A stretch of 64,000 nucleotides of DNA from NCBI RefSeq assembly GCF_020404765.1, contig NZ_JAIVEM010000006.1, positions 372,001-436,000 on the forward strand, in the 5' to 3' direction. This DNA is from Paenibacillus sp. BJ-4. GTDB taxonomy: Bacteria; Bacillota; Bacilli; Paenibacillales; Paenibacillaceae. Position 1 is the first letter of the stretch; every line of letters starts with the position of its first letter. Position numbers and translations under genes: made by a program. The notes below the pieces were generated by a model. It did no database searches. It was not told where the DNA came from and saw only the letters and a program-made list of their open reading frames with translations. Positions 54,591 to 63,206 of this stretch are shown one piece after another.

Positions 54591-55586
54591 TTACGCTTCA
54601 ATTTTTGATTCACCCTGTTGCTCTACGAAACGCTTAACTTCTTCCAACGACGGCAAGGCTGCAATCGCTCCAACTTTGGTGCACACGATGGCGCCGACTT
54701 GATTGGCAAGTGTTACAAATTCCTGCTGTTGCTTCGCGTCGGAGGTAAATGCCTTAGGCTGACTCAGCTGGCTGATTTGATACAGCATAGCTCCGACGAA
54801 GGCATCTCCGGCACCGGTAGAGTCGATCGATTTAACAGTAATACTGCTGATGAGCGAACGGGAGGCACCGTTTGAGATGAGGGTTCCTTCTTTCCCCAAG
54901 GTAACTGCCACCGTCTTGGCTCCCAACCCATGCAAAAGATCCAATGAAGCATTGCGGTCAGTCAGCCCTGTAATGATGTTTAATTCCTCTTCACTTACCT
55001 TTACGAAATCAGCATTGTGTATTCCTCTTCTGGACAGTGTGATAAATTCCTCAAGCCTGTCTTTCCAGAGGTCCCCCCGGTAATTGGGATCAAAGGAGGT
55101 GAATTGCCCATTGGCCTTTGCTTCGTCCAATAAAGATAAATACGCTTCACGGAAAGGATCGGCGAGCAAGGCCGTTGCCGAGCCAAAATGCAGTATGGCA
55201 GCTTGCCGGGTCCATTCTCTATCAATGTCCTGCAGAGACAGCTGACGGTCAGCTCCGCGGTTGAATACGAAATCCCGTTCCCCGTTAGCGGCAAGGGAAA
55301 CAAAGGCCAGTGTAGTCGGCGTTGCCGGATCAAAAAGGAGCATGGAAGTATCCACATGCTGCTCATCCAGCGTTTGCTTCAGGTACATGCCGAAGGGATC
55401 TGCTCCGACTTTCCCCAAGAATGACGCTTTTCCTCCAAGCTTGGCTACAGCTGCGCTTACATTTGCCGGAGCACCGCCGGCCTGCTTGGAGAAATGCTGA
55501 CCCTTGACAAGATTGACGTCAATATCTGTACAGAAAAAATCAATGAGCAGTTCGCCCACACAAAGAACCGTTACGTCATTTTTCAC
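54591..55586 (-). CDS. Fructokinase (PfkB family)
   Basis: This 331-aa ribokinase/PfkB-family sugar kinase has [20 protein letters not shown] near the N-terminus, [12 protein letters not shown], and the catalytic signature [14 protein letters not shown]. It resembles ScrK-type fructokinases, which make fructose-6-phosphate from fructose and ATP. GTG 55586 follows AAGAGGTGA. It forms a unit with the upstream LacI gene (22-base gap) and belongs functionally with the GH32 enzyme of the locus. Confidence 0.85.
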   Translation of the reverse strand: MKNDVTVLCVGELLIDFFCTDIDVNLVKGQHFSKQAGGAPANVSAAVAKLGGKASFLGKVGADPFGMYLKQTLDEQHVDTSMLLFDPATPTTLAFVSLAANGERDFVFNRGADRQLSLQDIDREWTRQAAILHFGSATALLADPFREAYLSLLDEAKANGQFTSFDPNYRGDLWKDRLEEFITLSRRGIHNADFVKVSEEELNIITGLTDRNASLDLLHGLGAKTVAVTLGKEGTLISNGASRSLISSITVKSIDSTGAGDAFVGAMLYQISQLSQPKAFTSDAKQQQEFVTLANQVGAIVCTKVGAIAALPSLEEVKRFVEQQGESKIEA

Positions 55587-55608
55587 TTTGATTCACCTCT
55601 TGATAGAT

Positions 55609-56643
55609 TTAGTTTAGAACAGGCGTCGAGTCCCGGTATACGATATCCGTCGCCACATGGGTCACTCGGTACGGCATGGTATTGTCTTTGATTCTGGACA
55701 ATAACATTTCGGCTGAAATAATACCCATTTGGCTACTGTAAATATGCACGGTTGTAAGATGGGGCTCGACAACCCGGGATTCTGAAGCATCATCGAACCC
55801 GCAGACAGCAACATCTTCGGGGGCTTTAATCCCCTTGTTCTTCAACGATTTTATCACGCTGATGGCAATGAAATCATTGGCGCAAATAAAGACGGAGGGG
55901 CACTCCTTCAGGGCATCCAATTGCTGCTCCATCCAGTTCTCCTCTATAAAGAAGTTGCGGTCCGGCGCTACAATACTATGGGCAGGATCCGGGGTGATTC
56001 CGGCTTCTGCCAGGGCCTTATTGAATCCGGTCCAGCGTTCATTGAAGCTTTTGCAGTGATTGTAATCGCCTACAAAACCGAAGCTTTCATAGCCATGATC
56101 GATTAACTTCCGGGTAACACAGTATGTGCTGTGCTCATTTTCCATTAATACCAGATCCGCCTTTAAATCCGCATACATCATATCCGCAGCGCAATCAATA
56201 AAAATGGTTGGGATGCCAAGATCCGTGATCAGCTTGCTGTATTCCTTGCTAAACATTTCAATGCAGAAGATGCCAGCCACATTCGAAGGCTCGAAATTAC
56301 CAGGTAGGGTCATCGTATTGATATCGTTCTCACGAACAAAGAAAATAGATAAAGTGTAGCCCTGGTTGCTGATTTCCTTCTCCAGCCCGCTGATCAGCAA
56401 CGATCCAAAGTGTGAGCTATTGGGAAGATTACAGGTCAAAAGTGCGATATTGCCTTGTTTCTCAGAAGCTGTTTCCATATAAGAAAATTGTTTGTATTTA
56501 AGCTCCACCGCTTTTTTGATCACCTTGTCCCTGGTAACGGCAGGAATATTCTCCACTCCATTAAGCGCCTTGGATGCAGTGTTTCTGGAAATTCCCAAGG
56601 CATCGGCGATGTCTTGAATAGTAACCTTTGACTTTCTCGTCAT
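55609..56643 (-). CDS. LacI-family regulator of the fructan/sucrose locus
   Basis: This 344-aa protein has the LacI helix-turn-helix VTIQDIADALGISRNTASKA (with NTASKAL where most have TVSRAL) and a sugar-binding effector domain ending GFDDASESRVVEPHLTTVHI. ATG 56643 follows AAGGTGG. It is divergent from the ABC importer operon and upstream of the fructokinase gene. It is therefore the likely repressor of both, responding to sucrose or a fructo-oligosaccharide. Confidence 0.85.
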   Translation of the reverse strand: MTRKSKVTIQDIADALGISRNTASKALNGVENIPAVTRDKVIKKAVELKYKQFSYMETASEKQGNIALLTCNLPNSSHFGSLLISGLEKEISNQGYTLSIFFVRENDINTMTLPGNFEPSNVAGIFCIEMFSKEYSKLITDLGIPTIFIDCAADMMYADLKADLVLMENEHSTYCVTRKLIDHGYESFGFVGDYNHCKSFNERWTGFNKALAEAGITPDPAHSIVAPDRNFFIEENWMEQQLDALKECPSVFICANDFIAISVIKSLKNKGIKAPEDVAVCGFDDASESRVVEPHLTTVHIYSSQMGIISAEMLLSRIKDNTMPYRVTHVATDIVYRDSTPVLN

Positions 56644-56849
56644 ATTGTTCCACCTTATTCTCCGAATTAAGATTCTTCATAATTCTAAATATATAGTATT
56701 TTGATGCTTTTAACAATGGATTTATTCAAATGAACAAAAATATTTTACATTTTTTTATTCAAAGAGTGCATTTATAAGAATTTAGCGTTAAAAATAATAC
56801 ATTTTTCTTAGTTCATGCAATTTTAGTGAATTTATTTGTCCAAAATATA

Positions 56850-56878
56850 TTGACTTATTAAATGTCTATCTGTTAAAT
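56850..56878 (+). promoter_or_regulatory. Likely SigA promoter of the ABC importer/GH32 operon
   Basis: TTGACT (56850-56855), 17 bases, TTAAAT (56873-56878). It lies in the 434-base AT-rich divergent region 56644-57077, which holds no gene that I can support. No clear LacI palindrome was recognised there. Confidence 0.45.
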
Positions 56879-57001
56879 TGTAAGAGTAAAAAATGTTCAA
56901 ATGTAAAATGTAAACCCATTCATTTTGCGAAAGTGTAAATTGATAGTTCTGTTGGAGGTGGGGGTATTACCAGCAAAGCATTTGAAAAACATCTTGGTGA
57001 A

Positions 57002-57023
57002 TTATGTCAGAGAGATGACATAA
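57002..57023 (+). repeat. Leader hairpin before the importer operon
   Basis: TTATGTCA and TGACATAA are perfect 8-bp arms around GAGAGA. A second, weaker stem (GGCTT...AAGCC, about 57027-57055) follows. Both lie in the untranslated leader just ahead of the TTG start at 57078. Confidence 0.4.
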
Positions 57024-57077
57024 CATGGCTTATAAATTGTCTTTTATAACAAGCCGTGAACAGTAGGAGGGAAAAGA

Positions 57078-58037
57078 TTGGCAAACTCGATCGTTCAAAA
57101 CAGGGGAGTTAGGGCTTCAGAAACAAAAAAAAGAAACCATTGGCTAAGTTACATGGTTCGAAATTATATATTATATTTGTTTCTGGTTCCGTCCATAATT
57201 CTTACCGTCATTTTCAAGTATGTTCCCATGTACGGATCGATCATTGCGTTTAAAGATTTCAGTCCAAGAAAAGGCATCATGGGTAGCGAATGGGTTGGCT
57301 TCGAACATTTTCAGCGGTTTCTTTCATCACCAAATTTTTATGACATTTTAATGAATACGCTTAAATTAAGTGCTTACGGTCTTATTCTCGGTTTCCCAGT
57401 ACCCATCATTCTGGCCTTGATGCTAAATCTGATCCGAGGAGCGAAGCTCAAAAAAAATATTCAGCTTATTGTATATGCACCTAACTTTATCTCGGTTGTT
57501 GTTGTTGCCGGTATGCTGTTTGTTTTTCTATCGCCGACTGGAATAGTGAATGCTTTGGTAACAACCTTTACCGGCAAGCCGATTTCTTTTATGACTGATC
57601 CTGCCTATTTCCGAACGGTATATATTTTGTCCGGTATATGGCAAACAGCGGGCTGGTCCTCTATCATTTATGTGGCCACCTTGTCCAATGTGGACCCGCA
57701 GCTGCATGACGCTGCAACAATTGATGGCGCTTCTTTGATCAAGAGAATCTTCCACATTGATCTGCCGGCTCTCAAACCCGTCATGGCCGTCCTGTTCATT
57801 CTCGCTGCAGGAGGCATCATGTCGATCGGTTATGAAAAGGCTTACCTGATGCAAACAGCACTGAACACGCCAACCTCGGAAATCATCGCGACTTATGTAT
57901 ACAAGGTGGGGTTGCAATCCGGTGATTATGCTTATTCTACGGCAATCGGGTTATTCAATTCCGTGATTAATGTGGTCCTGCTGATTTTCGTAAATACTGT
58001 CGTCAAGAAGTTGAACGAAGGGGAAGGGCTGTATTAA
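57078..58037 (+). CDS. Sugar ABC transporter permease (LplB-type)
   Basis: This 319-aa MalF-like permease has YLFLVPSIILTVIFKYVPMY, typical of LplB/YteP, and the EAA loop DPQLHDAATIDGASLIKRIF. It forms one half of the membrane channel for a sugar or oligosaccharide. TTG 57078 follows TAGGAGGG at six bases. It is the first gene of permease-permease-binding protein-GH32; the ATPase is absent, as usual for this group, which shares MsmX-type ATPases encoded elsewhere. Confidence 0.9.
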   Translation: MANSIVQNRGVRASETKKRNHWLSYMVRNYILYLFLVPSIILTVIFKYVPMYGSIIAFKDFSPRKGIMGSEWVGFEHFQRFLSSPNFYDILMNTLKLSAYGLILGFPVPIILALMLNLIRGAKLKKNIQLIVYAPNFISVVVVAGMLFVFLSPTGIVNALVTTFTGKPISFMTDPAYFRTVYILSGIWQTAGWSSIIYVATLSNVDPQLHDAATIDGASLIKRIFHIDLPALKPVMAVLFILAAGGIMSIGYEKAYLMQTALNTPTSEIIATYVYKVGLQSGDYAYSTAIGLFNSVINVVLLIFVNTVVKKLNEGEGLY

Positions 58038-58051
58038 AGAAGGAGGTATTC

Positions 58052-58933
58052 ATGAATATTCAATACACCGGGAAGGACCGGATTCTGCTCATCATCAATT
58101 ATATTCTGCTTGGTTTGTTTGTTCTCGCTATTCTGATCCCGCTGATTTATGTGGTGCTGGCGTCCTTTTTGACTCCAAACACCCTAATTACCAAAGGGCT
58201 GGCCATTGCATCATCCGACTGGACAGTCACAGGATATGCCAAAATCCTAAACAACAGTGCCATGGTCCGCGGTTTTTTTAATTCAATTTTTTATTCAGCA
58301 GCTTTTGCGTTCGCAACCGTATTTTTTTCCGTCTTCGCGGCTTACCCGCTTGCGATTGAAGGGCTGATCGGGAAACGGCCCATTATGGTCTTTTTCCTGA
58401 TTACGATGTTTTTCGGTGGCGGTCTGATTCCGACCTATCTGGTGGTTAAGGATTTAGACATGTTGAATACAGTGTGGGCTATTATCCTGCCTGGCTCGAT
58501 CAGCGTATTCAATATTATTTTGGCAAAGACTTACTTCCAGGGGCTTCCCAAAGAGCTGTTCCAGGCGGCGAGCATAGACGGAGCTTCCGAGCTCAGTATT
58601 TTCTTTAAAATCGTCCTGCCGCTGTCGAAGCCTATTATTTTTGTTCTGGCTTTATACGCTTTTGTCGGACAGTGGAATTCTTATTTCGACGCCATGATTT
58701 ATCTCGATGATCCGAAGCTGTTTCCACTTCAACTGGTGCTGCGCTCCATTCTGATACAGAATCAGGTTCAGCCCGGTATGATTGCCGATGCGCTGGCGCA
58801 AGCGGAGCTTAAGAAATTGTCCGAAATGATTAAATACTCTGCCATTGTCATATCAAGTTTGCCTTTGATTGTCATGTATCCATTCTTCCAGAAGTATTTC
58901 GAAAAGGGTGCCATGGTAGGTTCGATCAAATAA
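58052..58933 (+). CDS. Sugar ABC transporter permease (LplC/YtcP-type)
   Basis: This 293-aa MalG-like permease has ILLGLFVLAILIPLIYVVLA, FFGGGLIPTYLVVKDLDMLN and the EAA loop LPKELFQAASIDGASELSIF. The C-terminal end MYPFFQKYFEKGAMVGSIK is diagnostic for the LplC/YtcP subgroup. AGAAGGAGGT precedes the ATG. It lies 14 bases after its partner permease. Confidence 0.91.
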   Translation: MNIQYTGKDRILLIINYILLGLFVLAILIPLIYVVLASFLTPNTLITKGLAIASSDWTVTGYAKILNNSAMVRGFFNSIFYSAAFAFATVFFSVFAAYPLAIEGLIGKRPIMVFFLITMFFGGGLIPTYLVVKDLDMLNTVWAIILPGSISVFNIILAKTYFQGLPKELFQAASIDGASELSIFFKIVLPLSKPIIFVLALYAFVGQWNSYFDAMIYLDDPKLFPLQLVLRSILIQNQVQPGMIADALAQAELKKLSEMIKYSAIVISSLPLIVMYPFFQKYFEKGAMVGSIK

Positions 58934-58951
58934 CACACCGGGGGAATAGAG

Positions 58952-60571
58952 ATGAAAAAAACATTACTAACCTTGTCAGCGCTGGTACTTTCTACTTCAT
59001 TGCTTGCCGGATGCGGCGGTGCGGACAATAATTCTGCTGCATCCGAAGATTACAAGCTCAACAATGTCACTCTGCCGCTTAAAGAGAAAGTTAGCTTGCA
59101 TTTTATGACTCAAAGCTCGCCGCTGGCACCTTCCGATCCAAATGAAAAGCTGATTTATAAAAGACTGGAAGAAAAAACGGGTGTGCATATCGACTTTACC
59201 AACTTCACCTCTGATTCCTTCATTGAAAAAAGAAACCTGGCAGTTGCCAGCGGGGATCTTCCAGATGCGATACTGGATGCCGGCTATTCCGACTACGATT
59301 TGTTGAACCTCGGAAAGGATGGAACCATTATCCCACTGGAAGATTTGATTGATAAATATATGCCGAATTTGCAGAAGGTATTGAAGGCAGCGCCTGAGTA
59401 CAAATCCATGATGACCGCACAGGATGGGCACATTTATGCTTTTCCTTGGATTGAGGAACTGGGGGCCGGGAAGGAAAGCATTCATTCTGTAAATGACATG
59501 CCATGGATCAATGTGGAGTGGCTGAAAAAGCTGGGGCTTAAAATGCCAAAAACCACCGAGGATTTAAAAAACGTCCTGCTCGCATTTAAAAATGGCGACC
59601 CTAACGGAAATGGCAAAGCAGATGAAATCCCGCTGTCCTTCATACTCAATAATGGCAATGAGGACCTGAATTTTCTGTTCGGATCATTCGGTCTTGGAGA
59701 CAACGGCGATCATACGGTAGTCACCAATGAGGGGAAAGTGGTCTTCGCCGCCGATCAGGACGGTTACAAAGAGGGGATTAAATACCTTAATGAGCTGTAT
59801 AAACTGAACTTGATCGACGAGGAGTCATTCGAGCAGGATTATAACACGTATCTGGCCAAAGGCCAGAGTGAAAGATATGGCCTCTACTTTCAATGGGATA
59901 AGGCGAATATTTCAGGAGACAACGATAAATATGATTTGATGAATCCGCTCGCGGGACCAAGCGGTGAAGTCAATGTGACCCGGACGAACAATTTCGGCTT
60001 TGACCGGGGGAGAATGGTGATTACCAGCGCCAACAAAAATCTCGAGCTTACGGCAAAATGGATTGACCAGCTGTATGATCCCATCCAGTCCGTACAGGAC
60101 AATTGGGGCACCTACGGCGATAAAACTCAGCAGAACATTTTCGAATACGATGAAGCGAGTCATATGCTGAAGCATCTTCCGCTTAAGGGAACTGCCCCTG
60201 TCGAGCTGCGGCAAAAAACGAATATCGGTGGTCCATTGGCAATTCTTGACGAGTATTACGGAACCGTGACGACCAAGCCCACCGATGCAGTGGGGCGGCT
60301 CAAGCTCATGAAGGAAAGACTCGTTCCTTATATGAAGGCTGACCATAATTTCCCGAAAGTCTTCTTCTCGCTGGAGGATCAGAAGCAGATCTCCACACTG
60401 GAAACCGATTTGTTTGCTTACGTTAACCGCAAACGGGCGGAATGGATCAAAACGGGCAAAGTGGAAGAAGAATGGGCGGAATATAAGGCCGAGCTGTCCA
60501 GACTGGGACTCGACAAATGGCTGGAAATTAAACAGAAAGGCTATGACAGATACCTTAAAGATCAAGGCTGA
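58952..60571 (+). CDS. Sugar ABC transporter substrate-binding lipoprotein (LplA-type)
   Basis: This 539-aa lipoprotein has the signal MKKTLLTLSALVLSTSLLAG followed by the lipobox Cys, and the family-1 solute-binding fold of LplA-like proteins (DFTNFTSDSFIEKRNLAVAS, the PWINVEWLKKLGLKMPKTTE segment, and a calcium-site-like DPNGNGKADEIPL). It probably binds fructo-oligosaccharides or levan fragments, given the GH32 gene downstream. GGGGGAATAGAG precedes the ATG. Confidence 0.9.
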   Translation: MKKTLLTLSALVLSTSLLAGCGGADNNSAASEDYKLNNVTLPLKEKVSLHFMTQSSPLAPSDPNEKLIYKRLEEKTGVHIDFTNFTSDSFIEKRNLAVASGDLPDAILDAGYSDYDLLNLGKDGTIIPLEDLIDKYMPNLQKVLKAAPEYKSMMTAQDGHIYAFPWIEELGAGKESIHSVNDMPWINVEWLKKLGLKMPKTTEDLKNVLLAFKNGDPNGNGKADEIPLSFILNNGNEDLNFLFGSFGLGDNGDHTVVTNEGKVVFAADQDGYKEGIKYLNELYKLNLIDEESFEQDYNTYLAKGQSERYGLYFQWDKANISGDNDKYDLMNPLAGPSGEVNVTRTNNFGFDRGRMVITSANKNLELTAKWIDQLYDPIQSVQDNWGTYGDKTQQNIFEYDEASHMLKHLPLKGTAPVELRQKTNIGGPLAILDEYYGTVTTKPTDAVGRLKLMKERLVPYMKADHNFPKVFFSLEDQKQISTLETDLFAYVNRKRAEWIKTGKVEEEWAEYKAELSRLGLDKWLEIKQKGYDRYLKDQG

Positions 60572-60590
60572 AACATTTAACAAGAGGAGA

Positions 60591-62177
60591 GTGGAAACCA
60601 TTAAAGGAATGAACCTAACGGACGACAATAGCAGCAGAAAAGGATCACGAAACGATTATTATAGAGAGACGTACAGACCTCAATTTCATTATTCACCTGA
60701 GAAAAATTGGATGAACGATCCCAACGGCATGGTTTACTACGAAGGAGAGTACCACTTGTTCTACCAGCATACACCCCATGATACACGGCCTGACTTTGGT
60801 AGGATGCATTGGGGGCATGCGGTAAGCAAGGAGCTAGTGCATTGGGATGAACTCCCACCGGCAATTCCGCCTGGGGAGGACGGTGCGATCTTCTCGGGAA
60901 GTGCGGTGGTGGATAAGAACAATACAAGTGGATTTTTCAACGAAGAAGGATCAGGATTGGTTGCAATTTATACGAATGAGGGCAACAAGGCTCAGCCCGG
61001 CAAGTCGCAGGTGCAAAGCATTGCTTACAGCAAGGATAAAGGTCGAACCTGGACAAAATATGAAGGTAACCCGGTTTTATTCCCAACGGACACGCTAGAC
61101 TTTCGTGATCCGAAGGTGTTTTGGCATGATGAATCGTCGATGTGGATCATGGTTCTTGCCGTAAGAGACCGTGTAGAATTTTACTCGTCTCCAAATTTGA
61201 AAGAATGGACTTTTGCAAGCGAATTCGGTTCCGACATTCCGGGTATCCACCGAGGGGTATTTGAATGTCCTGATGTATTTCGAATCCAAGTGGATGAGGA
61301 TCCGAATACTATGAAGTGGATTCTGATGCTAAGCGTCGGGGATAGAAATGGTGTGAATCCAAACGATCCAGAACCACCGGCAGGCGGTTCGGGCATGATG
61401 TATTTTATAGGCAACTTTGACGGTAAGGCATTTACTCTGGATGAAACGTTGGAATCTTTCGATAGCATCAAATGGGTAGACTACGGATCAGATTTTTACG
61501 CGGCCGTGACCTGGAATGGCATTCCAAACGAGAACGGACGAAAGATTTGGGTCGGCTGGATGAACAATTGGCGTTATGCTACCACGCTGCCTTCCGAGGA
61601 ATGGCGTGGCAAGACATCAATCCCCCGGGAGCTACAGCTTAGGACTTATCCGGAGGGACTTCGCTTAATCCAAGCACCCATTAGTGAATTAAGTCAGCTA
61701 AGAAAACCAATTTTGTCTCTGCAAGACTTGACGATTAAGCCAGGTATGAACGTATTGTCTGATATTTCTGCTGCAAAGGCAGAAATTATTGCAGAATTTG
61801 AAATCAGTACTGCCGTGGAATTTGGGTTTAAAGTACGGAAGTCTTCCGATCAGGAGACGATCATCGGATATAATATCTCGAATGGGGAGTTGTTCGTCGA
61901 TCGGACGAAGTCGAGCACCATTGATTTCCATTCCGATTTTACAGCAAAACACAAGGCCCCTATGAAGCCAGAGCATGAACGGATACAGTTGAGCATTTAC
62001 GTGGATTGGTCAAGTGTCGAGGTCTTCGGCAATCATGGAAAAACAATCATTTCAGACATGATTTTCCCTGAATTGGAAAGCAAGGGGCTAGAACTCTATG
62101 CTATTGGTGGAGAACTAAGGGTAGTGTCGCTTCAAATCAATGATCTGGTAAGCATTTGGGGAAATGAGACTGTTTAG
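60591..62177 (+). CDS. Intracellular GH32 fructan hydrolase / sucrase
   Basis: This protein of about 528 aa is a complete GH32 enzyme. The nucleophile is Asp43 in WMNDPNG, the transition-state stabiliser Asp173 in FRDPKVFW, the acid/base Glu225 in FECPDVF, and the C-terminal beta-sandwich carries VDWSSVEVFGNHGKTIISD. There is no signal peptide, so it works on imported sugar in the cytoplasm, consistent with the ABC importer and fructokinase. The start is uncertain: GTG 60591 is very close to AAGAGGAG, and ATG 60609 rather far from it. Levan- or inulin-type oligosaccharides and sucrose are all plausible substrates. Confidence 0.88.
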   Translation: METIKGMNLTDDNSSRKGSRNDYYRETYRPQFHYSPEKNWMNDPNGMVYYEGEYHLFYQHTPHDTRPDFGRMHWGHAVSKELVHWDELPPAIPPGEDGAIFSGSAVVDKNNTSGFFNEEGSGLVAIYTNEGNKAQPGKSQVQSIAYSKDKGRTWTKYEGNPVLFPTDTLDFRDPKVFWHDESSMWIMVLAVRDRVEFYSSPNLKEWTFASEFGSDIPGIHRGVFECPDVFRIQVDEDPNTMKWILMLSVGDRNGVNPNDPEPPAGGSGMMYFIGNFDGKAFTLDETLESFDSIKWVDYGSDFYAAVTWNGIPNENGRKIWVGWMNNWRYATTLPSEEWRGKTSIPRELQLRTYPEGLRLIQAPISELSQLRKPILSLQDLTIKPGMNVLSDISAAKAEIIAEFEISTAVEFGFKVRKSSDQETIIGYNISNGELFVDRTKSSTIDFHSDFTAKHKAPMKPEHERIQLSIYVDWSSVEVFGNHGKTIISDMIFPELESKGLELYAIGGELRVVSLQINDLVSIWGNETV

Positions 62178-62264
62178 ACTTTAGTTACCGTTGCCCGGTT
62201 GCATGCACCCATATCTGAGCTTGGTCCAAAACTAATTAAAGTAACATCTTCTGCCTGGACACAT

Positions 62265-62300
62265 AACACCCGGTCGGCTCACAACCGTATCGGGTGTTTT
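62265..62300 (+). terminator. Terminator after the intracellular GH32 gene
   Basis: AACACCCGG pairs with (T)CGGGTGTT and is followed by TTTT. The 232-base gap 62178-62409 holds nothing else that I can support. Confidence 0.75.
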
Positions 62301-62409
62301 CGTATCCTTTGAAAGTTAGCAGAAGTCGAAAGACGTAAGAATCTGTCCGTGCATGCCCTGGCCAATTATCCGCAATTATAATTTCCATAAGAGAGATGGG
62401 GAGGGTTAG

Positions 62410-62882
62410 ATGCCAAGTATTAGAGATGTAGCTAACATAGCTGGCGTAGCTGTGGGAACTGTGTCCCGAGTTATTAACAACTCGGGCTCTGTAAAACCAG
62501 ATACACGCAGAAAAGTGGAGAAAGCTATACAAGAACTGAATTATTTTCCTAATGAAGTCGCTCGAAATTTCAAGATGAGGAAATCCAAGATGGTAGCCTT
62601 GCTGCTTACGTGCAAGCACTGGAACTGGGATTGGAAGTCAATTTTGATTATGCAACAAAAGTTCAAATTGCCGTTCACACGGCTTATGCGCTGGAACGCA
62701 TGGTCATTCGCGATGGATTGGTTTATCGGGGGGAAGTGGAACTGCTCGACCAGCTTATATTCGAAGAGGTAAACCGTGCCTCCGGGATATTTGTTTCTGG
62801 TATGAACCTGACGCTGTCTGATGACGAAAAATATTATATTTGCGAAATGTTGAGCGAAGTATATAATTTTGTTTCACAGTAA
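62410..62882 (+). pseudogene. Chimeric remnant: LacI DNA-binding head joined to a PRD-domain tail
   Basis: ATG 62410 (after GGGGAGGGT) begins a clear LacI head: SIRDVANIAGVAVGTVSRVI, then LNYFPNEVARNFKMRKSKMV up to about base 62608. That frame then degenerates and stops at 62772. From about 62589 another frame encodes DGSLAAYVQALELGLEVNFD and VHTAYALERMVIRDG..., ending at 62882. This looks like the C-terminal PRD domain of LevR/BglG-type regulators. Two unrelated regulator genes thus appear fused out of frame by a deletion with its junction near 62585-62610. The product would be a bare DNA-binding head of about 65 residues plus a nonsense tail. Confidence 0.7.
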
Positions 62883-62959
62883 GGGAGAAACAATATAAAG
62901 CGCTTTCGCATGAGTATGAAAGCAGCGAGAATGATAAATAATGATCAGTTCAGACTGGC

Positions 62960-62989
62960 AAAAACCTCCGATGGCTCGGGGGTTTTTTG
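62960..62989 (+). terminator. Terminator before the secreted GH32 gene
   Basis: AAAACCTCCGA pairs with TCGGGGGTTTT around TGGC and continues as a T6 run. Confidence 0.85.
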
Positions 62990-63130
62990 TTGTTTATAGG
63001 ACCTACCGGATGTATACAGATGTTTGGCACGGAACTTGCATTACTAATATAAATGAGAGAGACGAAAGGGGGGAGACCAGAATTTTGTGACGTATACAGC
63101 TTGAATCCATGGAATTGAGCTGCGGATAAA

Positions 63131-63145
63131 ATGTAAACGCTTTAT
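63131..63145. promoter_or_regulatory. Candidate CcpA cre site upstream of the secreted GH32 gene
   Basis: ATGTAAACGCTTTAT fits WTGNAANCGNWNNCW with one mismatch (A for C near the end). It lies about 60 bases before the GTG start, so catabolite repression is plausible. Confidence 0.5.
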
Positions 63146-63206
63146 TTTTTTGATATCGTAGTACATCAGAGAAGTTGTAAAATTTCAAAAAAGGATGTGA
63201 AAGATT

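Noticed and set aside
56958..57023. A 21-codon frame (GTG start) in the leader of the importer operon
   Set aside because: Its start overlaps the only possible ribosome binding site, and its end falls in a hairpin; nothing supports translation.
59912..60628. A 238-codon open frame on the minus strand
   Set aside because: It is antisense to the sugar-binding lipoprotein and the start of the GH32 gene, without start signals.
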